From positions 1 through 64,000 of the forward strand of contig NZ_CAKJTJ010000020.1 of NCBI RefSeq assembly GCF_917563925.1: DNA of 64,000 nucleotides, given 5' to 3'. The translations under genes were made by a program, and so were the position numbers. Below, one piece after another: positions 1-7,617 of this stretch. This DNA comes from Sutcliffiella rhizosphaerae (GTDB lineage Bacteria > Bacillota > Bacilli > Bacillales > Bacillaceae_I). The stretch's first letter is position 1; every line of letters starts with the position of its first letter. The notes under the pieces are model-generated. The model was not told the origin of the DNA, searched no databases, and was given only the letters and a program-made list of their open reading frames with translations.

Positions 1-527
1 AATTGTTCTTGATAACACTTTGTTTCTACATTCACGACTTCTTTCGTAAATTTCTTTTTATTGGCGTTGGCTTTCACATGAGTCGAATCAATAAAGGCTA
101 CAGAGGGATCAACGAATCCTTCTTTCATCGCTTCATTTAAGATGTGGTAGAAGATGTTTTCAAAGATTTCAGTATCTTGGAACCGGCGGATGTAGTTCTT
201 ACCGAAGGTAGAGAAATGAGGAATTGGTTGATCAAAGTCAAAACCTAAGAACCAACGGTACGCCACATTGGTTTCAATCTCTCGAATTGTTTGTCTCATA
301 GATCGAATTCCAAATAAATACTGAATGAACACCATTTTAATTAAGACAACAGGGTCGATGCTTGGCCGCCCATTGTCCATAGAATATTTATCTTCCACCA
401 AATCATAAATAAAGGTAAAGTCCATGGCCTTTTCAATCTTACGTACTAGGTGGTTCTCAGGAACAATTTGATCAAGAGCTATCATGGAAACTTGATAGCG
501 CCCTTCCATCGATTGTTTTGATAACAT
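1..527 (-). CDS. IS1182-family transposase, 3' end outside the window
   Basis: The reading frame is open from the ATG at 527 to the window edge, 175 codons, so the protein is incomplete. The N-terminal part has the layout of IS1182/IS5-like transposases: a start like MLSKQSMEGRYQVSM, then a DUF772-type region with RPSIDPVVLIKMVFIQYLFG, then the first catalytic aspartate in IDSTHVKANANKKK near residue 155. The remaining DDE residues lie beyond base 1. A GGGGTG ribosome-binding site precedes the ATG. It probably inserts and excises its own element. Whether the copy is intact cannot be judged here. Confidence 0.88.
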   Translation of the reverse strand, partial: MLSKQSMEGRYQVSMIALDQIVPENHLVRKIEKAMDFTFIYDLVEDKYSMDNGRPSIDPVVLIKMVFIQYLFGIRSMRQTIREIETNVAYRWFLGFDFDQPIPHFSTFGKNYIRRFQDTEIFENIFYHILNEAMKEGFVDPSVAFIDSTHVKANANKKKFTKEVVNVETKCYQEQ

Positions 528-616
528 CTTTAACACCCCTCAAACTGACTTACTATATTTATTCGACAAAAAAAGCCTGTAGACCTGCCTAGTAACTAGA
601 CTTTGTCTACAAGCTG
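1..616 (-). mobile_element. Insertion sequence (IS1182-like), one end
   Basis: The transposase is preceded by a hairpin at 574-615 (left arm 574-584, right arm 605-615, one mismatch, with an inner palindrome at 589-599). This would be the left end of the element or a fold that blocks read-through into it. Terminal inverted repeats cannot be confirmed because the other end lies outside the window, so the boundary is approximate. Confidence 0.45.
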
Positions 617-618
617 AA

Positions 619-645
619 CCGAGATCCTAATGGATCTCGGTTTTT
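619..645 (+). terminator. Rho-independent terminator-like hairpin beside the IS
   Basis: A perfect 9-bp stem (619-627 with 632-640) with a 4-base loop is followed on the plus strand by five T. It sits just outside the transposase hairpin and may be the element's own edge or may stop transcription running into ribU. Confidence 0.5.
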
Positions 646-724
646 ATTATGTTCCAACCTGCTTAGTGGGATAATATGGACATTCCTGATGTTTCAAATA
701 ACTAAACCTTATATCCCTACTAGC

Positions 725-767
725 AACAAGAAGCCGTACCTCTCAAAGTAAGGTACGGCTTCTTGTT
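725..767 (-). terminator. Long hairpin at the end of ribU
   Basis: A perfect 17-bp stem (725-741 with 751-767) and a 9-base loop. It begins at the ribU stop codon. No strong T-run follows on the minus strand, so it may act as a terminator for either direction or as an mRNA 3' stabiliser. Confidence 0.6.
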
Positions 768-1351
768 TATATATTTTTCACTTCCAGCTGTCGGTCGAGC
801 CAGATTGATAACTTTTTGTATAGTAATAAGAATAAGAAAGTAACAATGAAACCTTTAATAATATTGAAAGGAAGAATTCCTGTTACAATTCCCTTAATCA
901 TTTGAGAAGATGATTCTGCAGGTACATTCAGGAAATAAGTGAATGCCGGTAGAAACACATAGTAATTTAGGATGCTCATGAAGATAGCCATGGACATAGT
1001 ACCGGCTACTAACCCAATTCCTAACCCTTTTGTTGTACGTATTTTATTGAATATGAAATACGTCGGTAATATAAATAATACTCCAGCCGTAAAGTTAGCC
1101 AGCTGTCCTACTGGAACTCCTGTCATACTACCTTGCACAATATAGTGCAAGAGATTCTTAATAGCTTCCACTGTTATACCTGCCATTGGTCCAAAAATAA
1201 TTGCTGCAAGTAATGCTGGAATATCACTGAAGTCGACTGATAAAAATGGTGGTAAAAGTGGTAACGGGAAGCTCAGCCACATGAGGAGGTAGGATATTCC
1301 ACTTAGCATCCCTACTGTGACCATCTTCTTGATGCGTTTTGTTTGATTCAT
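767..1351 (-). CDS. ribU: Riboflavin ECF transporter substrate-binding component RibU
   Basis: A 194-residue polytopic membrane protein. RibU is the S component that binds riboflavin and joins the shared EcfA-A'-T energising module, which is encoded elsewhere. The family pattern is seen in MLMWLSFPLPLLPPFLSVDF near the N-terminus and in the AIIFGPMAGITVEAIKNLLH segment, followed by further hydrophobic spans. I chose the start at 1351 (MNQTKRIKKMV) because a GGAG site lies upstream; the longer frame to 1447 has no such site and runs into the riboswitch terminator. The FMN riboswitch upstream confirms the substrate. B. subtilis ribU (ypaA) also lies next to serA. Confidence 0.93.
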   Translation of the reverse strand: MNQTKRIKKMVTVGMLSGISYLLMWLSFPLPLLPPFLSVDFSDIPALLAAIIFGPMAGITVEAIKNLLHYIVQGSMTGVPVGQLANFTAGVLFILPTYFIFNKIRTTKGLGIGLVAGTMSMAIFMSILNYYVFLPAFTYFLNVPAESSSQMIKGIVTGILPFNIIKGFIVTFLFLLLYKKLSIWLDRQLEVKNI

Positions 1352-1432
1352 TTTTCTTTCTCTCCTTTTTCTTGGAGATCCACCTCGTATGAAAAAAAGA
1401 GTATTCAAGTTATTGTTGACACAAAAAATCCG

Positions 1433-1461
1433 TTTGTTTTTCAACAAACGGGAGTTTTGAA
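1433..1461 (-). terminator. Riboswitch-controlled terminator of ribU
   Basis: A 7-bp stem (1440-1446 with 1455-1461) is followed on the minus strand by six T at 1433-1438. It lies between the FMN aptamer and ribU, as expected for transcription attenuation by FMN. Confidence 0.75.
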
Positions 1462-1518
1462 GGCATCAACAAATAAACATTAAAAACGTTATTGTTTTTA
1501 ACATTCTTGAACCTCCAT

Positions 1519-1645
1519 CTTCTCCCATCCAGACTGTACTGTCGGCTTTGGAATCGCACCAAATCCTGCCCCCAAAAAAAGGCTCGCGGGCTTAGAGGAT
1601 GTACCTCATCACCGCCGGTCGGGAATTTCACCCTGCCCCGAAGAT
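1519..1645 (-). promoter_or_regulatory. FMN riboswitch (RFN element) for ribU
   Basis: Read on the minus strand, the block opens with ATCTTCGGGGCAGGGTGAAA, continues with the conserved CCGACCGGCGGTGATGA part, and ends with CAGTCTGGATGGGAGAAGAT. These are hallmark RFN segments. FMN binding should favour the downstream terminator and shut off riboflavin uptake. Confidence 0.96.
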
Positions 1646-1669
1646 AGATCATGTTATTTATTCATTGCT

Positions 1670-1692
1670 ATTATACTCTTAAAATAGTAAAA
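1670..1692 (-). promoter_or_regulatory. Probable sigma-A promoter of ribU
   Basis: A perfect TATAAT lies at 1670-1675 on the minus strand, about 25 bases ahead of the aptamer. The -35 hexamer 17 bases upstream (TTTCTT) is poor. Confidence 0.5.
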
Positions 1693-1740
1693 AAGAAAGC
1701 CCAATGAAACTCTGTTCACTATTTATAGGAATATAGAAAC

Positions 1741-1754
1741 AATAAGCGCTTACA
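1741..1754 (+). promoter_or_regulatory. Partial CcpA (cre) site upstream of serA
   Basis: The 14-mer AATAAGCGCTTACA has the central AAGCGCTT palindrome and one good half of a cre operator but lacks the TG at its left edge. It lies 25 bases upstream of the serA -35 box, where CcpA could act as activator. Weak on sequence alone. Confidence 0.3.
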
Positions 1755-1778
1755 TTGGTTCGACCTATCAAAAAATGA

Positions 1779-1807
1779 TTGACAGTCCTATTTCTAGATG
1801 TTAAATT
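1779..1807 (+). promoter_or_regulatory. Sigma-A promoter of serA
   Basis: TTGACA at 1779-1784, a 17-base spacer, then TAAATT at 1802-1807. The serA ATG lies about 40 bases downstream. Confidence 0.75.
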
Positions 1808-1847
1808 ATCAGAAATTTCACACGTAATGATGAAAGGGGTTATCATA

Positions 1848-3413
1848 ATGTTTCACGTATTAGTCACTGATGCAATAAGTGCAGATGGTCTTGCTCCCTT
1901 ATTAGAAGCAGATAATATAAAAGTATATCGAAATAATGAAAACTATAACCCGAAGGATATACAGGCACTGTTAGTTCGGAGTGCTACTCAAGTAAACGAA
2001 GAATTGTTAAGTACCCTTCCTAATTTACAGGTGGTAGCGAGGGCAGGTGTAGGCGTCGATAATATCGATATTCAAGCCGCAACTAAACACGGAGTGGTAG
2101 TCATAAATGCACCTGACGGAAACACTATTTCCACTGCTGAACATACATTCGCGATGATTTCTTCACTAGTACGTCATATTCCACAGGCAAACAGTAATGT
2201 TAAAGGCTTAGAGTGGAACCGTAAAAAATTTATTGGCACAGAATTGTTCGGAAAAACCTTAGGAATAGTTGGTTTTGGAAGAATTGGAAGTGAAATTGCA
2301 AAGCGTGCATTAGCATTTCGCATGAAGGTAGTTGTATATGATCCATTTTTAACAGAAAGTCGGGCTGAAAAATTAAGTGTTACTTCCCTTCCACTCGAAG
2401 AAGTGATGAAAATGGCTGATATTATTACTGTTCATACCCCGCTAACAAAGGATACTAAAGGGCTACTAAACAAAAGTAATATTCACATGCTAAAAAAAGG
2501 CGTGTTCTTAGTAAACTGTGCGAGAGGAGGAATTATTGAAGAAGAAGGACTTTTACATTTTTTAAATAATGGACATGTTGCTGGTGCTGCATTAGATGTA
2601 TTTGAGATCGAGCCACCAACGAACCGAGATTTGGTGCTACATGAACGAGTTATTGTCACGCCTCACCTAGGAGCATCCACAAAGGAAGCACAGTATAACG
2701 TTTCTAATCAAGTATCAAAAGATGTACTCGCCTTTTTAAATGGACATTCTGTAAGTACAAGCATTAACCTCCCTACTATTCCAAAAGAGATTTATAATAA
2801 AATTCAACCCTTCTTTCAGCTAGGAAAAAAAGTTGGCTCCATTCTTTCTCAGGCAATGAAAACACCTGTTGAGGAGATTACTGTCACATATGCCGGTAAT
2901 ATTACAGAGTGGGAAACCTCGATATTGACCAAAAGCATTATCGCCGGCTTTTTACGTAATAGAGTAGACACGACCGTTAATGAAGTAAATGCAGCCGCTA
3001 TTGCTAAAGAACGAGGAATTAGCTACGGAGAAAAACACATCGATGAAAGTTATGGTTATTCTAATATCATTGAAGTAGAGGCTAAAGGAAAAGATATAAG
3101 GATGGTTGTTCGGGCTACCTTCATTGAAGGATATGGAGCCAGAATCGTCCATATGAATGGATTTGACATTGACTTTTCTCCAAAAGGACATCTCTTATAT
3201 GTACAACACACCGACCGACCAGGTGTTATCGGTCAGCTTGGTAATATATTTGGAAAACACGAAACCAATATTGCCACCATGCATGTTGGGCGTATGTTAC
3301 AAGGTGGGAAAGCCATCATGATGCTTTCATTTGACCAAACTTTGGACAACAGGCTAATTGATGAAATTCTACAAATTCCTGATATTTCTTCGGCTATTAC
3401 ATTAGATTTATAA
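1848..3413 (+). CDS. serA: D-3-phosphoglycerate dehydrogenase
   Basis: Oxidises 3-phosphoglycerate to 3-phosphohydroxypyruvate with NAD+, the first step of serine synthesis, in the cytosol. The protein has 521 residues, close to B. subtilis SerA. The NAD-binding loop LGIVGFGRIGSEIAKRA is at about residues 142-158, the catalytic region VNCARGGIIEEEGL and the histidine segment VIVTPHLGASTKEAQ follow, then an intervening domain and a C-terminal ACT domain (YVQHTDRPGVIGQLGNIFG). The start at 1848 has an AAAGGGG site; the upstream in-frame ATG-less extension overlaps the promoter. The gene is the only plus-strand gene in the first 20 kb. Feedback by serine through the ACT domain is inferred. Confidence 0.97.
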   Translation: MFHVLVTDAISADGLAPLLEADNIKVYRNNENYNPKDIQALLVRSATQVNEELLSTLPNLQVVARAGVGVDNIDIQAATKHGVVVINAPDGNTISTAEHTFAMISSLVRHIPQANSNVKGLEWNRKKFIGTELFGKTLGIVGFGRIGSEIAKRALAFRMKVVVYDPFLTESRAEKLSVTSLPLEEVMKMADIITVHTPLTKDTKGLLNKSNIHMLKKGVFLVNCARGGIIEEEGLLHFLNNGHVAGAALDVFEIEPPTNRDLVLHERVIVTPHLGASTKEAQYNVSNQVSKDVLAFLNGHSVSTSINLPTIPKEIYNKIQPFFQLGKKVGSILSQAMKTPVEEITVTYAGNITEWETSILTKSIIAGFLRNRVDTTVNEVNAAAIAKERGISYGEKHIDESYGYSNIIEVEAKGKDIRMVVRATFIEGYGARIVHMNGFDIDFSPKGHLLYVQHTDRPGVIGQLGNIFGKHETNIATMHVGRMLQGGKAIMMLSFDQTLDNRLIDEILQIPDISSAITLDL

Positions 3414-3452
3414 TGTCTTCGAAAGAAACTGGACACTAGATTTGTTCTGAAG

Positions 3453-3494
3453 AAAAATGTCCCGCCTACTGCAACAGTAGGCGGGACATTTTTT
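3453..3494. terminator. Bidirectional terminator between serA and the PHP gene
   Basis: A perfect 19-bp stem (3453-3471 with 3475-3493), a 3-base loop, and A/T tails on both sides. It serves serA on the plus strand and the convergent minus-strand gene, whose stop codon lies inside it. Confidence 0.93.
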
Positions 3495-4305
3495 AGCCTA
3501 GGTCCTTTTCTAGACGTTCTCCCTTTGAGAAGGTCATGATTTTTGTATATCCAACCGACTGTGCTAGTTTTATCGCTTGATCAAAATCCGCACCTACATG
3601 CTCTGGTACATGTGCATCAGATGAAAGAACTATTGGAACACCTTTATTAAAACACATTTGCAATAACCTTTTATCTGGATAGAGTTCACGAACTGGTTTT
3701 CTGAGTCCTGCTGTGCTTATTTCTACACATGTTTTTGAATTAGCCAATGCAGTTGTTGCACGTTCGTATTGCTCTAGAAGAAAAGATTCATCTTCAGGTA
3801 CATACTTGAAAATCTTCACGAGATCTAAGTGACCAATAATATCAAACAAATCTGATTCTGCTAAGGTAACCACTTGATCAAAATATTTCTTATACACATA
3901 ATATGTATCTCGCCTGTCCCATTCTTTGCGAAATTCAGCAAGATCAATTCCGAAATCTTCCACCCAATGAATAGAACCGATCACATAATCAAAAGGATAG
4001 GCTTCCATAAATTTTTTCATTTCAGCGTGTTTTCCGGGAGTATAGTCCATTTCAATGGACATTTTAACAGGGATATCTTGATTCCACGCTTCCTGAAAGA
4101 GCTGCAGGTAATCAGCCATATCATAGTATCTTCGCTCTTCTACCCAAGGATTGCTTAATATATTTTTCGTTTGATAAAAATGATAGGCATGTTCGGAAAT
4201 GCCAAACTCTTCAATCCCTTTTTTCGCTGCTGTATTAGTAAATTCCTTTAAATAATCAAGTGTTAGCGTTCCTCTTTCCAAGTGATTATGGTAATCTGTT
4301 TGCAA
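3493..4305 (-). CDS. PHP-domain phosphatase, histidinol-phosphatase (HisJ) family
   Basis: A 270-residue PHP-superfamily protein. The metal-binding HxH motif lies at the very start (TDYHNHLERG), followed by FGISEHAYHFY, IEMDYTPG, IGSIHWVEDFG, IIGHLDLVKIF, EISTAGLRKPVRELYP and LSSDAHVPEHVG, the usual ordered His/Asp/Glu metal ligands. HisJ removes phosphate from L-histidinol phosphate, but many PHP proteins of this size act on other phosphoesters, so the substrate is uncertain. The likely start is a TTG at 4305, 6 bases after a strong GGAGAGGGTGG site; an ATG at 4347 lacks such a site. It converges with serA. Confidence 0.8.
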   Translation of the reverse strand: MQTDYHNHLERGTLTLDYLKEFTNTAAKKGIEEFGISEHAYHFYQTKNILSNPWVEERRYYDMADYLQLFQEAWNQDIPVKMSIEMDYTPGKHAEMKKFMEAYPFDYVIGSIHWVEDFGIDLAEFRKEWDRRDTYYVYKKYFDQVVTLAESDLFDIIGHLDLVKIFKYVPEDESFLLEQYERATTALANSKTCVEISTAGLRKPVRELYPDKRLLQMCFNKGVPIVLSSDAHVPEHVGADFDQAIKLAQSVGYTKIMTFSKGERLEKDLG

Positions 4306-4369
4306 ATGGAACCACCCTCTCCTTCTTTTTTGCCTATTATATCTCAAAAGAGGGGTAAATGGAGGTGAA

Positions 4370-4648
4370 TTATTCTTTATTTCGATAAATAGTAAACGTA
4401 TTTTTCAAGGAAGCATATAAACCAACAGCTGCATTTCCATAAAAAAAGCCCATAAATATCCCACTCCAAACGTTCCCCCTATGGGCGATAAAAACAGAAA
4501 GTAATAAACCAATTATGTTAGCCGTTGTTGGAATCCAAGCTTTAGATATAGGAGTGAGCTTTTTAATTAGTTCTGTGAGTAATAATGTTAATGGGACAGC
4601 ATACAAAGCATCCCATATATTTGTATGAATGATTGGTAAAGTTTCCAT
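4370..4648 (-). CDS. Small membrane protein, holin-like
   Basis: A 92-residue protein with about three hydrophobic stretches (roughly residues 10-30, 36-56 and 59-78) and a short charged C-terminus (YRNKE). Start at 4648 (METLPIIHTN) is set by AAGGAGG eight bases upstream. The general look, small size with IAHRGNVWSGIFMGFFYG in the third helix, resembles phage-type holins or small inner-membrane proteins, but I do not recognise a definite family and give no function. It sits alone between rsiX and the PHP gene. Confidence 0.7.
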   Translation of the reverse strand: METLPIIHTNIWDALYAVPLTLLLTELIKKLTPISKAWIPTTANIIGLLLSVFIAHRGNVWSGIFMGFFYGNAAVGLYASLKNTFTIYRNKE

Positions 4649-4741
4649 TCTAAGTTCCTCCTTGAATCTATCCCTAATCATTTTTTTGAATAATAGTACT
4701 ATTATTCACTTCTAATGTTGGAAGTATGTAGAAACATAAAG

Positions 4742-4773
4742 AAAAAAGCGCACATCAATTTGTACGCTTTTTT
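4742..4773 (-). terminator. Terminator of sigX-rsiX
   Basis: A 9-bp stem (4742-4750 with 4765-4773) plus an inner 3-bp extension and T/A-rich arms, four bases after the rsiX stop. Confidence 0.85.
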
Positions 4774-4776
4774 CCT

Positions 4777-6057
4777 TTATTCATTGTATGGAATTGGATT
4801 TGCTGCAGCCGGAATAGGCATTTCTTCATTCAATGTAATATTGCCTATTTGGACATCTTGATTTGATTCAAATACGATACCAGCTAATTGAAATTCCTTT
4901 GCTACCATCATTATTGCCTCAAGTGCAAAAATCGTTTCATCATTATTCTCTAAGACACTTGAATCCGCTATTTTTACATAAGCTACTTGGTTATCCGTAT
5001 CCATCCTTATACTTTCAATTATAATGTTTTCAGGAATGGATGGTTCCAATTTACTCATTTCTGGTTGTATTGGAGCAACTTTCATCGCTCCAAGTGTATC
5101 TTTCAAAGTAGTATACCGCGTTTGGGATGGAATTAGTAAAGGGATCGCACCTACTTCATATTTGTAGTATGCTCTTTTCGAATTTGATTCAATTGGAATT
5201 GGCTTGTCATAAACCTTATTCCCTAAATCAAATAGTTTCTCGCCATTGTTACTAAGTTGAACTTGCATATATTTCCATCTAAACGTTTCTCTCAACTCAT
5301 TTTCAAAGGTACTATTTTGATGGGATGATAAGCCTACATTCATACCTGCAATATCCACCATAGGCGTAAGAACATTTCCTACCATTTCTTCCGTAACACT
5401 TTTCCCTTCGTTCATCATTGGAGGAAGTGTTCCATATCTTTCATAGTTAATATTTTGACGAACTGCATTAAAAGCATCAATATATTTTGTCCCATCTTGA
5501 TTTGCTACTAGTACTGTCAACGGAGCAATATATGTTCCATCATCCCCATCTGTTTCAAGTGCACGTGCACCAACTGTTACAACATAATTTTCTTGTTCAT
5601 TAATGGATGGAACGATATATGTGGTAGCATTAGGGTCAATTACATGTTGCTTTGTATAAATTTCTTCATTGTCAATACGATCTGTTTTGTCAACATCATC
5701 ATCCATACTATCTTCCGCTATCCTTGCTTCTTCAATCAATTCCTTGGATTCATCCACACCTTTTTCTTCTATACTCATGGTTGCCATATCACTATCTGCA
5801 TCATCATGGACTGCGTTGCTCTCTGAACCACTTAAACCAAGATTCATTTGCATATCATTTATGATGAAAGGTGTGACCATTGCCAAGATTATCAGTGCTG
5901 CCGCTAGAGCAAGCGAAGGTATGAACCTTGATTTACGAGGTTTTTTATAGAGCTCTGGTTGAATTTTTTGATATATATCTTTCGGATCCCGATCATCTTT
6001 AACTCCAGGCATTTGGTTAAGAAGCTTTTCTAGTTGGTCTTTATCTCTACGACGCAT
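4777..6057 (-). CDS. rsiX: Anti-sigma factor RsiX
   Basis: A 426-residue membrane-anchored regulator, somewhat longer than B. subtilis RsiX. About 45 cytosolic residues (MRRRDKDQLEKLLNQMPG) precede a single transmembrane helix at about 47-68, followed by an acidic linker (ESNAVHDDADSDMATMS) and a large extracytoplasmic domain. It binds SigX and keeps it inactive; the outside domain presumably senses the envelope signal. A GGAGGTAAC site precedes the ATG, which overlaps the end of sigX by 11 bases, so the two are translationally coupled. Identification rests mainly on position next to sigX and the resE to serA synteny. Confidence 0.85.
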   Translation of the reverse strand: MRRRDKDQLEKLLNQMPGVKDDRDPKDIYQKIQPELYKKPRKSRFIPSLALAAALIILAMVTPFIINDMQMNLGLSGSESNAVHDDADSDMATMSIEEKGVDESKELIEEARIAEDSMDDDVDKTDRIDNEEIYTKQHVIDPNATTYIVPSINEQENYVVTVGARALETDGDDGTYIAPLTVLVANQDGTKYIDAFNAVRQNINYERYGTLPPMMNEGKSVTEEMVGNVLTPMVDIAGMNVGLSSHQNSTFENELRETFRWKYMQVQLSNNGEKLFDLGNKVYDKPIPIESNSKRAYYKYEVGAIPLLIPSQTRYTTLKDTLGAMKVAPIQPEMSKLEPSIPENIIIESIRMDTDNQVAYVKIADSSVLENNDETIFALEAIMMVAKEFQLAGIVFESNQDVQIGNITLNEEMPIPAAANPIPYNE

Positions 6058-6583
6058 TGCTGTTACCTCCTTTCTCTTGAAGCTCCTCCATGTAAGTCTT
6101 TAAGACCTTTAAGGCTCGGTGTTGAGTTGTTTTCACCTTGCTTTCCGTCCAACCTAATACACTTGCTGTTTCTTGGATAGACAAGGCTTGTATGTACCGA
6201 AGAACCAATACAAGTCGATGATCAACTTTACATTTATCCAAACATCGGTACATTTGTTGTACTTGTTCATTTTGTAATGCAATTTCTTCCGGCAATGGAG
6301 AACAATCCTTTACTTGTTGCTTGTTCCAATCAAAGGTCTCAAGTAGTTTGTTTTTCCATCCTTTATGTTTACGGAAAGAATCGATAGCAACATGCTTGGC
6401 AATCGAAAAAAGCCAGGTTTTTTCGCTGCTCTTTCCTTCGAAACTGTCATAAGAACGCAAAACTTTTATATAAACTTCTTGAACGAGGTCCTCCGCTTGC
6501 TCCTTATTATTCACCATATAAAATAAAAATTGATATAAGTCATGGTGATATTTTTCATAGAGCTCTTGAAAAACGGTATTCAT
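6047..6583 (-). CDS. sigX: ECF RNA polymerase sigma factor SigX
   Basis: A 178-residue group IV sigma factor. Region 2 is seen in FLFYMVNNKEQAEDLVQEVY and the WLFSIAKHVAIDSFRKHK segment, and region 4 in LVLRYIQALSIQETASVLGW with TESKVKTTQHRALKVLK. In B. subtilis SigX controls genes for cell-surface modification (D-alanylation, phosphatidylethanolamine) that lower net negative charge. GGAGGG precedes the ATG. It is followed by its anti-sigma factor and preceded by a promoter of its own class, so autoregulation is expected. Confidence 0.92.
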   Translation of the reverse strand: MNTVFQELYEKYHHDLYQFLFYMVNNKEQAEDLVQEVYIKVLRSYDSFEGKSSEKTWLFSIAKHVAIDSFRKHKGWKNKLLETFDWNKQQVKDCSPLPEEIALQNEQVQQMYRCLDKCKVDHRLVLVLRYIQALSIQETASVLGWTESKVKTTQHRALKVLKTYMEELQEKGGNSNAS

Positions 6584-6607
6584 AATTTCCCTCCGTTCAT
6601 ATCATTA

Positions 6608-6634
6608 GTCGTTAATTATAGTAAAAAAGTTACA
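6608..6634 (-). promoter_or_regulatory. SigX-type ECF promoter of sigX-rsiX
   Basis: On the minus strand TGTAAC (6629-6634), 17 bases, then CGAC (6608-6611). This matches the B. subtilis SigX consensus and lies about 25 bases ahead of the sigX start. Confidence 0.82.
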
Positions 6635-6639
6635 TTACA

Positions 6640-7014
6640 AATATATTAAAAAAATTACAATTTGACTAGGTATTTTTGGAATATTTTTCATGCGTTTTTA
6701 TGACATAATTCCACCATTTCCTCATTATATATATAGTACTTTAATTATTATAGGGAAAATTGTTGTGTTTTATCTAAGAACTTATTGAACTGTGTTTATA
6801 TAGCCTTTAACAGTTTAATCTTATTCTATCAAAGTAAAAGTAAAGTGTTTAAATAGCACTACTGACAATATAGGTCGGAGGTAGTCGGTTTAATGACAAT
6901 AAATACCTTTAAAAGTGATTTTCTTCAACTACAGCATACTCTCTGAATGAAATGTTTTTTATCCTTAACTAAAATAACCGATTTTTCCCTTCTTTGGTCC
7001 ACAAATTAGTTTGC
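6640..7014. other. AT-rich intergenic stretch without a recognisable gene
   Basis: About 375 bases between the sigX promoter and the next terminator. Only very short frames are present, none with convincing homology. No riboswitch or tRNA fold was recognised. Confidence 0.6.
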
Positions 7015-7053
7015 TAAAATAAAAAAGCAGGATGGAAAGTTTTCCACTCTGCT
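7015..7053 (-). terminator. Terminator after the ECF S component
   Basis: An imperfect 12-bp stem (7026-7037 with 7042-7053, one mismatch and a GU) followed on the minus strand by six T and an AT-rich tail, just after the stop at 7062. Confidence 0.8.
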
Positions 7054-7061
7054 AGGTTTTG

Positions 7062-7613
7062 TTATTTTTTATAAGGACTATTCATTTGATAATACGGAAC
7101 GGCTTCTTTTCTTTTTACCATATATTCCGCTTTAGAATTTAGTAATTTTGATAGAATCGGATATAGTACAAGAAAAAATACGACATTGCCTAATGCATGA
7201 TTAATATCAAATGGAAGCCCAGCAAGGTAGTACGGTAAGAACGGAACATTAGTAACAATCATATTTTGGATGGAAAATATGAAACCAAATAGCAAGCCGC
7301 AAAGTCCAGCATACATAGCTAGAATAAAAACAGGAATTCGTTTTATCCAGATACCAATTGCACCGCTCATTAAACCAATGATCGACCAAGCAAGAATTTG
7401 CGTAAATGTCCACATACCGCTCCCTAATACCAGGTTGGAGGCAATGGTAGTGCCTACCGCTAGGATAACCCCTGCAATTGGCCCCATCCAAAACGCGCAA
7501 ATAATAATGATGGCTGTAACAGGCTGCACGTTGGGAACAGATACAAAGGCAATACGTCCCACTACGCACAGTGCAATTAATACTCCTAGCAATGTAATTT
7601 TTTTGGTAGCCAT
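7062..7613 (-). CDS. ECF transporter S component, probable cobalamin uptake (CbrT-like)
   Basis: A 183-residue protein with about six hydrophobic helices. The N-terminus (MATKKITLLGVLIALCVVGR) and AIIIICAFWMGPIAGVILAV segment are typical of ECF substrate-binding subunits, here the group with a GPxAG turn. The partner A and T subunits are not in the window. Start at 7613 is set by the GGTGGAGTAGGG site, which contains the stop of the upstream lipoprotein gene four bases away, so the two genes are coupled. Because the pair is behind a cobalamin riboswitch, vitamin B12 or a precursor is the likely substrate; that is inference from context. Confidence 0.82.
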   Translation of the reverse strand: MATKKITLLGVLIALCVVGRIAFVSVPNVQPVTAIIIICAFWMGPIAGVILAVGTTIASNLVLGSGMWTFTQILAWSIIGLMSGAIGIWIKRIPVFILAMYAGLCGLLFGFIFSIQNMIVTNVPFLPYYLAGLPFDINHALGNVVFFLVLYPILSKLLNSKAEYMVKRKEAVPYYQMNSPYKK

Positions 7614-7617
7614 TTCC

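Noticed and set aside
1410-1652. An 80-residue frame across the ribU leader
   Set aside because: It lies inside the FMN riboswitch and its terminator and is explained by the RNA structure.
1660-1848. T-box leader upstream of serA
   Set aside because: No T-box sequence or specifier-loop pattern found; the leader is only about 40 bases long.
4370-4648. Phage holin with a nearby lysin, suggesting a prophage
   Set aside because: Only the small membrane protein looks holin-like; there is no lysin or other phage gene nearby.
5593-5950. Several plus-strand frames across rsiX
   Set aside because: They are antisense shadows of the acidic region and TM helix of rsiX.
6893-6946. A 17-residue frame behind GGAGG-like bases
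   Set aside because: Very short with no recognisable property and poor spacing (11 bases); listed only as a gene-free stretch.
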